From Bacteroidota bacterium (GTDB lineage: Bacteria > Bacteroidota > Bacteroidia > NS11-12g > UBA955), in NCBI GenBank assembly GCA_030682255.1, contig JAUXOK010000011.1, positions 84,739 through 148,738 on the forward strand: DNA of 64,000 bases, given 5' to 3'. The position numbers and the translations under genes were made by a program. This document shows, piece by piece, positions 28,089 to 33,996 of this stretch. Under the pieces are notes generated by a model. It was given only the letters and a program-made list of their open reading frames with translations. It searched no databases and was not told the DNA's origin. Each line of letters opens with the position of its first letter. The first letter of the stretch is position 1.

Positions 28089-28904
28089 TCAATTTTGGAA
28101 AGTGAGTAGTGTGATTCCTCCAAAATCGCCAAGCTTTACGGTCTGCTCCAACCCTAATAAATCTTTTGAAGTGCCTTGCAAAATGTTAGAAATCCACCTA
28201 GATAGCGGTGTTGCAGTTTCAATATAGTTAGAACCACTGCTATTTATTATTTCAACTTGAATTTTTATGTAATCAGAATCAAAGCGGATTGGTAAATAAA
28301 AGTTTTTCAAGCCAGTCATTTCGGTGAAAGATTTTGAACACCATGCGTAATGTAATATATGGTCTGCTCTCCACCTAATCATTACGCTTGCTGATATATT
28401 TTGATTAACATAATGCTTAATTGTACTTTCAATGGAAGTATCATACTGGCTTTTTAAAATAAATATTCCTGCCAGACCCGGTTCCAACTTACTTGCAAGT
28501 TTCAAAAAATGAGTTTTAGGCATTAGCAAATTTGCTGCGAAATGATTTGCAGCATTTTCAATTTTCTTGCATTCCTGCTCACTTAAATCACCACTAAACG
28601 ACAATGAAATTCCTTTTGCAAGTTTGCTTCTGTGTCCATCAATAAAATAATGACCCAGTTCATGTGCAATTGTAAATCTGATTCTCCCTGATTCACTTTT
28701 TGTAAGTTGGTCGGTGTTTAAAAGAATGTAGAACTTTCGTGAGTGATGGACTAACTGCCCTAAAAAATGATTGCCATAATTGCTTTCAATAAAGCGAATG
28801 CGTTTCCCATTCGCAATCTTTTCAAGGTTTACTTTTCCTCTAAAAAGAAAGCGATTGCCCAGGTCTTCTGCCAATTCTGCAATATCTTCAAAGCTTTGTT
28901 GCAT
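28089..28904 (-). CDS. ImmA/IrrE-family metallo-endopeptidase
   Basis: 271-aa zinc peptidase. The motif IAHELGHYF supplies H81, E82 and H85, and ENAANHFAANLLMP supplies the third ligand (E116), all typical of ImmA/IrrE. This family cleaves a repressor or anti-factor in response to a stress or phage signal. The C-terminal half (130-271) is a sensor-like region of unknown fold. It is the last gene of a minus-strand trio (sigma factor, 115-aa protein, ImmA), with no gap to the 115-aa gene. The likely substrate is therefore that protein or another partner in the island; this is inference. Confidence 0.88.
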   Translation of the reverse strand: MQQSFEDIAELAEDLGNRFLFRGKVNLEKIANGKRIRFIESNYGNHFLGQLVHHSRKFYILLNTDQLTKSESGRIRFTIAHELGHYFIDGHRSKLAKGISLSFSGDLSEQECKKIENAANHFAANLLMPKTHFLKLASKLEPGLAGIFILKSQYDTSIESTIKHYVNQNISASVMIRWRADHILHYAWCSKSFTEMTGLKNFYLPIRFDSDYIKIQVEIINSSGSNYIETATPLSRWISNILQGTSKDLLGLEQTVKLGDFGGITLLTFQN

Positions 28905-29252
28905 CTACATTTTTTTCTTCTTAATTTTTCTTTCAGCATCTTTAATGTCCTTGATGATTTTCTGTTGAATCTCATTTGGGAGATCTGACTTACCTTCTCT
29001 TGCTGCCATAGCAAAATTTGCAGAAGGAAACTTTACAACTTTTGAGCTATTTCCTATTCCCGATTTTGTGTAGAGAAAGGTTGGCTCATGCAATTCTGCT
29101 GGCAGAATTACATCAGTTGATCCGTAAATTCGTTCAAACTCCTTTACTTCTTCAACAGTTTCAGGAAAGAGAAAACCGCTTGTCTTTAATGTTTGCTCAA
29201 TCATTTTTTCCTGCTGATTGCATTTGGATTTGTCGTTTATTCTTTTTTTCAT
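28905..29252 (-). CDS. Small basic protein between sigma factor and ImmA genes, unknown
   Basis: 115 aa, no signal peptide or membrane segment. N-terminal charged stretch, a middle with VEEVKEFERIYGS and ILPAELHEP, and a strongly basic C-terminal helix (IIKDIKDAERKIKKKKM). I do not recognise a family. It sits 8 nt after the sigma gene and abuts the ImmA start, so it is co-expressed with both. A role as anti-sigma factor or as the ImmA substrate fits the position but has no direct sequence support. Confidence 0.7.
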   Translation of the reverse strand: MKKRINDKSKCNQQEKMIEQTLKTSGFLFPETVEEVKEFERIYGSTDVILPAELHEPTFLYTKSGIGNSSKVVKFPSANFAMAAREGKSDLPNEIQQKIIKDIKDAERKIKKKKM

Positions 29253-29260
29253 AAATATTT

Positions 29261-29944
29261 TTATTTGCTCGTTTGGAAAGAGTATTTTTTGATTTTATCA
29301 AGTGCTCTTTTTTTGATTTGACGAATATTGTCAGAACTGGTGTCGTGCGTTTTGCATAGGATATTCATTGCCTCTTTACTCAACTTTTTCTTATCATCAT
29401 GGATACATCCTTCACTTGCATAAACCTCAATGACATGATTTTGAATTTCTGTTAGTCCCTTCATTGCTTCTCTGAGTTTTGAACGAAACATATTTGGAAC
29501 TTCAATCGGTTCATCACCATACAAACTTTCAAACATATCGTATTCTCCTTCCTCTGGTCTTGATTTTAAATCGTCCAGATATACATGGTCTTTTCTTTTA
29601 GCATACTCTTTATTGAAGCAATTGTTAGCAATCGTTCCAAGCCATGCTTTGATTAGATACTCATGTTTAGAATTATTCGACTCTCTTGATAAATCAAAAT
29701 CCTTAATTTTTCTGAAGGCATTGATAAAGGTTTGCTGCGTAATATCAGTTGCCATTTCCTGTGAATCAAGAAAACTGAGACACCGATTTATGGCAATCTT
29801 ATAGATGTAACCCTTGAACTTGTGAAAGAACAGATGCTGGGATAAACGTAATCGTTTTATGTCATCATCATCATTCAGACCATCAACAATCTGTTGGTCG
29901 GTAAAGTTAATTTTCATTGGCGTTGTTTTAGTAATAACTTGCAT
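29261..29944 (-). CDS. Sigma-70-family (ECF-like) RNA polymerase sigma factor
   Basis: 227 aa. Region 2 is recognisable (FKGYIYKIAINRCLSF, ATDITQQTFINAFRKI, AWLGTIANNCF) and region 4 is a helix-turn-helix with an unusually long insertion (GLTEIQNHVIEVYAS ... SSDNIRQIKKRALDKI). Region 3 is absent, as in ECF sigma factors. It probably directs core polymerase to the divergent promoter region (inverted repeat 29975-30025), driving both its own operon and the ubiquitin-like operon. ATG at 29944 is used; a second ATG at 29917 is possible. Confidence 0.85.
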   Translation of the reverse strand: MQVITKTTPMKINFTDQQIVDGLNDDDDIKRLRLSQHLFFHKFKGYIYKIAINRCLSFLDSQEMATDITQQTFINAFRKIKDFDLSRESNNSKHEYLIKAWLGTIANNCFNKEYAKRKDHVYLDDLKSRPEEGEYDMFESLYGDEPIEVPNMFRSKLREAMKGLTEIQNHVIEVYASEGCIHDDKKKLSKEAMNILCKTHDTSSDNIRQIKKRALDKIKKYSFQTSK

Positions 29945-29974
29945 TTAAGAATTATGTTTATATCATAAATCCGG

Positions 29975-30025
29975 AACCGTGACAAAGATAGAAAATATCC
30001 GAAAAAAAATTGCTGTGTCACGGTT
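29975..30025. promoter_or_regulatory. Divergent promoter/operator: inverted repeat AACCGTGACA
   Basis: AACCGTGACA (29975-29984) and TGTCACGGTT (30016-30025) are exact reverse complements. Pairing extends to 13 bp with one mismatch (29975-29987/30013-30025). Centres are 41 bp apart, about four helical turns. The outer edges lie 30 bp from the sigma-gene ATG and 33 bp from the Ub-like gene ATG, nearly symmetric. The left arm is preceded by GG, giving GGAACC as in ECF -35 elements, with TATCC-type sequence ~16 nt inside. It can be read either as two back-to-back promoters for the adjacent sigma factor or as a regulator's dyad. Confidence 0.65.
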
Positions 30026-30058
30026 AGGTATTTTATCTGTAATCAAAATATCAAAAAA

Positions 30059-30376
30059 ATGGAATCAAACAACAAATCAGAATCAGGGGTAATAGTTATT
30101 GACGTTGCCTTGTATGCCAACGAAGGCAGAATCGTTCCTCCCGGTCAACATTATATAATTATTGTTGACAGACAGCAATTTACAGTAAGGCAAGAATGTA
30201 TGATTGGCAAAGAAATACTGGTTCTTGCAGGTAAAACCCCACCTGAAAGATTCCAACTTAATCAACGCTTCAAAGGCGGTAAGGTGGTTAAAGTTGGGTA
30301 TGATCAAAAAGTGTGCTTCACCGAACCAGGCATTGAAAAATTCATGACCATTCCTTTAGACCAAACCGAAGGATAA
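30059..30376 (+). CDS. Ubiquitin-like protein (multiubiquitin-domain family), single domain
   Basis: 105 aa. Residues ~25-98 form a beta-grasp domain: HYIIIVDRQQFTVRQ gives strands 1-2, IGKEILVLAGKTPPERFQL the helix and loop, and GGKVVKVGYDQKVCFTEPG the later strands. These match the multiubiquitin/prokaryotic Ub-like family. The chain ends ...DQTEG, so a terminal Gly is exposed without processing, as needed for adenylation by the E1 encoded downstream. The family often has tandem domains; here only one is present. TAA of this gene overlaps the E2 ATG by one base (30376). Confidence 0.85.
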   Translation: MESNNKSESGVIVIDVALYANEGRIVPPGQHYIIIVDRQQFTVRQECMIGKEILVLAGKTPPERFQLNQRFKGGKVVKVGYDQKVCFTEPGIEKFMTIPLDQTEG

Positions 30377-30792
30377 TGAGAAAGGATTTTCAACTGCCAC
30401 AAGAAGATGTAATCTTTCTTGACAGGTTGGGCTTGCCTTGGGAAGCAATCAATGACCAAGGTATGCAATGGATAATAGTGCACGATTATCCCGTTGTATC
30501 GGGCTACAACTTTAAAAAGGTTTCTGTTGCTGTCAAGATTGAAACTGGTTATCCTCGAACGCAACTTGATATGGCGTATTTTTATCCGGCACTGCAACGC
30601 CTTGATGGCAAAGCTATCAACGCAATAAGCGGTCAGCCGATTGACGGTAAACAATTTCAGCGTTGGTCTCGGCATAGAACAGGAGCAAACCCATGGAGAG
30701 AAGGTGTTGATGACCTTTCTACTCATATGGCTTTAGTTAGTTTTTGGTTTGAACAAGAATTCATAAAACAAGCAAATGGAATTGCAGCTTAG
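30376..30792 (+). CDS. E2/UBC-fold protein, prokaryotic E2 family E, lacking cysteine
   Basis: 138 aa. LPQEDVIFLDRLGLPWEAI, WIIVHDYPV, GYNFKKVSVAVKI, GYPRTQLDMAYFYP and QRWSRHRTGANPWREGVDDLSTH match the Prok-E2_E group of the ubiquitin-conjugating fold. The protein contains no cysteine at all, so the usual thioester with Ub-like cannot form on it. It may act through a Ser, His or other nucleophile in the conserved QRWSRHR region, or as a scaffold. It overlaps the E1 gene by 17 nt. Expected partner: the Ub-like protein and the JAMM-E1. Confidence 0.85.
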   Translation: MRKDFQLPQEDVIFLDRLGLPWEAINDQGMQWIIVHDYPVVSGYNFKKVSVAVKIETGYPRTQLDMAYFYPALQRLDGKAINAISGQPIDGKQFQRWSRHRTGANPWREGVDDLSTHMALVSFWFEQEFIKQANGIAA

Positions 30793-32167
30793 AATATCAG
30801 GGTTTCATCACGAAGTTCTGAAAGAACACTTACTACCTGCTGATGGCAAAGAAGCGGTTGCTGTTGCCTTGTGTGGAAGATACAGAGATGATGAATCGGA
30901 AATTCTTCTTGTTCATGATTTAACTCTGATTCCTCATGATGAATGTTACTGTCGTGAACCCGATTTATTACACTGGTCAACCGAAAAGATTCAACATTAC
31001 TTTGAAAGAATTGGAAAAACAGATTTTGCATTGCTGAAAATTCATAGTCACCCAGGCGGTTACAATAAGTTTTCAAGAACAGATGATATTTCGGACAATG
31101 AGTTTTTTGATTCAGCATTTGGCTGGGCAATGAATGACAAACCGCACGCAAGTGCGGTGATGTTGCCTAATGGAAAAATTTTTGGACGATTTTTTTTCAA
31201 TGACTTGCACCATAAACCGATTAATAAAATTTTAGTTGCTGGTGATACGATTCAGCAATTTGTAAACAGAGGGAAAATTAGTAAAGCGGATTTTGCTCTC
31301 AGAACTATTCAGGCATTTGGAGAAAGGACTTACCAAAGTTTAAACGAATTGACCGTTGGTGTTGTCGGTTGTTCCGGCACAGGAAGTCTTGTGATTGAAC
31401 AACTTGTGAGGTTAGGAATTGGAAAACTTGTACTTGTTGACCCTGACACAGTTGAAAGAAAAAACCTTAACAGGATATTGAACACAACAAATTCAGATGC
31501 AAAAAAAGGAAAGCCAAAAGTTCTTGTTCTTGCAGATGCAATAAAAAAAATCGGATTGGGAACCGTTATTGATGCACGTCAGGTAAACTTATATGATGAT
31601 GTTAAAACTCTCAAAGCGCTTATCAATTGTGATGTCGTTTTTGGTTGTATGGACAGCGTTGATGGTCGACACCTGTTAAATCAACTTTCTTCATTTTATT
31701 TGCTTCCTTATTTTGACTTGGGTGTAAAACTTGAAGCAAATGGTTTTGGTGGCATTGACAAAATCTGTGGCTCTGTTCATTATCTCCAACCTTGTAAGTC
31801 ATCCCTGATTACTCGTGGTGTTTACACAACAGAAGATTTGAGGGCATCAAGTCAATACCGGAAGAATCCAAAAGAATTTGAGAACCTGCGAAAAGAGGCA
31901 TACATTAAAAATATCAATGTCAATAATCCGGCTGTGATAAGTGTCAATATGCAAATTGCCAGTCACGCAGTGAATGAGTTTCTAAATCGAATTCACCCTT
32001 TCAAAGCAGAGCATCCTTCTTCTTATGCTGCAAGCACTATTGATATTACTGAAGGATATATGGTTAACTCCGCTGAATCGGATTTTGATCAAGATACCTA
32101 CCTGAAAAAGAAGTCAGGTCGTGGAGATATGCTCCCTTTCATTGAAATGTCAGAACTTGTGTTATGA
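30776..32167 (+). CDS. JAMM-domain / ThiF E1-like adenylyltransferase fusion
   Basis: 463 aa with two enzymes. Residues ~1-170 form a JAB/MPN+ domain: E26 (KEAVAVALCGR), H90-x-H92-P, S100 and D103 (HSHPGGYNKFSRTD) give a complete JAMM zinc site for isopeptidase or processing activity. From ~185 an E1/ThiF Rossmann fold follows, with the nucleotide loop VGCSGTGS (197-204), D222 and VERKNLNR (226-233), as in E1s that adenylate Ub-like C-termini. C340 in YLQPCKSS lies where an E1 active cysteine is expected, though it is not proven. The stop overlaps the next ATG (ATGA). One protein can thus both attach and remove the modifier. Confidence 0.9.
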   Translation: MELQLRISGFHHEVLKEHLLPADGKEAVAVALCGRYRDDESEILLVHDLTLIPHDECYCREPDLLHWSTEKIQHYFERIGKTDFALLKIHSHPGGYNKFSRTDDISDNEFFDSAFGWAMNDKPHASAVMLPNGKIFGRFFFNDLHHKPINKILVAGDTIQQFVNRGKISKADFALRTIQAFGERTYQSLNELTVGVVGCSGTGSLVIEQLVRLGIGKLVLVDPDTVERKNLNRILNTTNSDAKKGKPKVLVLADAIKKIGLGTVIDARQVNLYDDVKTLKALINCDVVFGCMDSVDGRHLLNQLSSFYLLPYFDLGVKLEANGFGGIDKICGSVHYLQPCKSSLITRGVYTTEDLRASSQYRKNPKEFENLRKEAYIKNINVNNPAVISVNMQIASHAVNEFLNRIHPFKAEHPSSYAASTIDITEGYMVNSAESDFDQDTYLKKKSGRGDMLPFIEMSELVL

Positions 32168-32562
32168 TGTTGTTTCGGAAAATAGTTGCTAAGTTTGCGG
32201 AGTGGCTTCAATCGGAACATAAGCTTGTTTATATTGATGAATTGCCTGAAAATGTAAAAGATAAAACCATTTACATTGTTGGCGATGCAAAGCAACCTTG
32301 GCTTTTGGCTTTAAACTGCCCTTGTGGTTGTCAGAAGTTAATTCAACTCAATTTGATAAAAGACGCTGCCCCCTGTTGGGGGTTCAAGATCAGCAAAAAA
32401 AGTAAAATTAATATTTATCCGTCTGTATGGAAAACTACTGGATGCGAAAGTCATTTTTTTGTTCGTAAAGGCAAGATTGATTGGGTTAGAGGTAATGTAT
32501 CATACAATGATTTAAAGCAAAAAAAAAATTTTCTCTTTTTGGAAAAAATAAGTTACAGATAA
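32164..32562 (+). CDS. DUF6527-family protein
   Basis: 132 aa. LNCPCGCQKLIQLNL supplies C52, C54 and C56; PSVWKTTGCESHFFVRKGKIDW supplies S87, C94 and H97. This Cys/His arrangement suggests a small zinc or hydrolase-type fold. DUF6527 genes are found next to ThiF/E1 genes of Ub-like operons, and here the ATG overlaps the E1 stop, so it belongs to the system. The function cannot be read from the sequence; processing or removal of the Ub-like protein is one possibility from context. Confidence 0.8.
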   Translation: MMLFRKIVAKFAEWLQSEHKLVYIDELPENVKDKTIYIVGDAKQPWLLALNCPCGCQKLIQLNLIKDAAPCWGFKISKKSKINIYPSVWKTTGCESHFFVRKGKIDWVRGNVSYNDLKQKKNFLFLEKISYR

Positions 32563-32990
32563 CACAACGTTTTATCTTAGGTTTTAACAAAGCGAAACAG
32601 ATGCAGCACATATGATTGTGTCTTTGCGGTGTTTTATGCAGTTGGTCAAAATAAAATGTACTGCAAAAAAGTTGGCTCGTTTGTCGGGTTGCAGCTCTTT
32701 TTATTTTGCGAAGGTTTGGCATTTTGTCTGTCGTTTTACTGTTCGTTTTTGTTTGTCGTGTCGGTCTGTTATAGTGAATTCTAACTTACTTAAATAGGAT
32801 TTTTTTCTTTACAATTGTCCCAAAAGCATTCACTCTATATATGTAGGAGGAACTTTTTTATTGTATTATTAGTCGTCATGTTTTTAGTTTTAGTATCCAC
32901 AAACAACCCCCTTTTTTCCTAAATCTCCAAAAAATATAAACCCTCCCTTCATCCCCCAAAAACCTCCATTCATCTTTTTTTACAAATAAA
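32563..32990. other. Long intergenic stretch at the island's right side
   Basis: About 430 nt without a supportable gene. The first ~220 nt (to ~32785) are less AT-rich and carry repeated TTGTCG/GTCGTG/TTGCGG words. The next part is T-rich and then a pyrimidine-rich, G-poor strand (CCCCCAAAAACC type). The transition near 32785 may mark the island boundary, but no direct repeat or integrase site is visible. Confidence 0.4.
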
Positions 32991-33019
32991 TGCAACGTAT
33001 TGCACAATAAAAGTGTCTA
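32991..33019 (+). promoter_or_regulatory. ECF-type promoter candidate before the repeat-rich ORF
   Basis: TGCAAC (32991-32996), 17-nt spacer, TGTCTA (33014-33019): the -35 AAC and -10 GTC cores typical of ECF sigma promoters. ATG at 33038 is 18 nt downstream. It differs from the TAnnTTTG promoters used elsewhere in the window. Confidence 0.4.
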
Positions 33020-33037
33020 TCTAAGAGTTATGTAGTT

Positions 33038-33889
33038 ATGTTTCGCAGGGTTTCCATATTGTTAAGAACAATAACCTTAAACTTTGATTGTAGAAAAGCA
33101 ATGTTGAGTCTTTCAACATTGCTTTTTGTTTGTGGGGCGGTGCTTGGCAAACCTGCTTTTGCAATGTCGCCTGATATTAATTCCTCTTCAGCTTTTGTAT
33201 CACCTTCTTTGTCTTATTTTACTCATGCCGCAAAGTCTAAACCTGTTTCGGAGAACAATAAATCACTCTCCTCAAAGGCTAAACTTCATACAATGAAGAA
33301 TAAACCTCTTTCGGTACACAATTTATGTCTCTCTGCAAAGTCTAAACCTGACTCCGCAAAGTTTAAATCTCACAAAGCAAAGTTTAAATCTCATTCCGCA
33401 AAGTTGAAATCTCATTCCGAGAAGTTGATTACGCCTTCGGTAGAGATAAACACACTGTTTTTGTCTTCTTCGAAGGTGGTTTATGCTTCGCAAAAAGAGG
33501 TTTTTTCTTCTCAAAAAGAGGTTTTAACTTCACTCAGTCACAAAACAAGTTTGCGGAGTCAAGTTTCAAGTTTGCGGAGACACAAAACAAGTTTGCGGAG
33601 TCACAAAACAACTTTGCCGAGACGCGTTTCAAAGTTGCTTAGATTCATTTCAAAAGCTAGCAAGAAGCCTTATAAACGTAGCCAACAACAAACAAGTGCT
33701 ACTTCTATCAGCAAAAAATTAAGCAAGAAAAAATCAAAGTTCATTGTCAAGCAACAGGTTTTGATTTGGCAATACATTTCTGAACACAACACCTATTTTG
33801 ATTTTGAAACAGCATTTATACAACCCCACCATATCATTTATTTTTATGCCAGAGAGCCGCCTGCTGTGAATGTTTTGCCTATGGTTTAG
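33038..33889 (+). CDS. Ser/Lys/Arg-rich repetitive protein of unknown function
   Basis: 283 aa. After a positively charged start there is a signal-like hydrophobic stretch (residues ~22-43, ending KPAFAM). Residues ~65-215 are low-complexity and built of short repeats: AKFKSHS/AKLKSHS units, QKEV pairs, and then SLRSHKT units. The C-terminal ~50 residues (VLIWQYISEHNTYFDF...YAREPPAVN) look like ordinary protein. The DNA under the two repeat blocks consists of a short unit in opposite orientations (see repeats at 33227 and 33547). It may be a real exported protein invaded by a DNA repeat, or a chance long ORF. No family recognised. Confidence 0.45.
   Translation: MFRRVSILLRTITLNFDCRKAMLSLSTLLFVCGAVLGKPAFAMSPDINSSSAFVSPSLSYFTHAAKSKPVSENNKSLSSKAKLHTMKNKPLSVHNLCLSAKSKPDSAKFKSHKAKFKSHSAKLKSHSEKLITPSVEINTLFLSSSKVVYASQKEVFSSQKEVLTSLSHKTSLRSQVSSLRRHKTSLRSHKTTLPRRVSKLLRFISKASKKPYKRSQQQTSATSISKKLSKKKSKFIVKQQVLIWQYISEHNTYFDFETAFIQPHHIIYFYAREPPAVNVLPMV
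33227..33430. repeat. Cluster of short repeats, core CCGCAAAGTTTAAA (forward)
   Basis: Degenerate copies of a ~21-nt unit with core CCGCAAAGT(T/C)TAAA(T/C)CT occur near 33227, 33330, 33351, 33372 and 33393. The reverse-complement form is clustered 120 nt downstream. Confidence 0.7.
33547..33640. repeat. Cluster of short repeats, core AAGTTTGCGGAGTC (inverted)
   Basis: AAGTTTGCGGAG(T/A)C occurs at 33547, 33568 and 33588, followed by degraded AACTTTGCCGAGACG. It is approximately the reverse complement of the 33227 cluster unit (GACTCCGCAAA). Confidence 0.7.
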
Positions 33890-33996
33890 CTATTGGATTC
33901 TTTAAGATATCATCTTATCCAAGGCGCACTGAAACTCATTGATAACAATGAGATAAAAAGAATCCTAAATTCTATAATAAATAAAAATATATCGAT

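Noticed and set aside
27941..28132. 63-aa minus-strand ORF at the island border
   Set aside because: Overlaps the end of the ImmA gene in another frame and lies in repeat-like DNA; no support for translation.
32612..32797. 61-aa ORF in the island's right flank
   Set aside because: Cys/Phe-rich, no family or promoter; likely chance ORF in intergenic DNA.
27800..33000. CRISPR array or integrase near the island
   Set aside because: No regularly spaced direct repeats of CRISPR size and no recombinase gene are seen; the island's mobility is not supported by a visible enzyme.
33323..33514. Minus-strand ORF with repeats LCGMRFK-like
   Set aside because: It is the reverse reading of the short DNA repeat cluster within the + strand ORF; periodicity explains the apparent peptide repeats.
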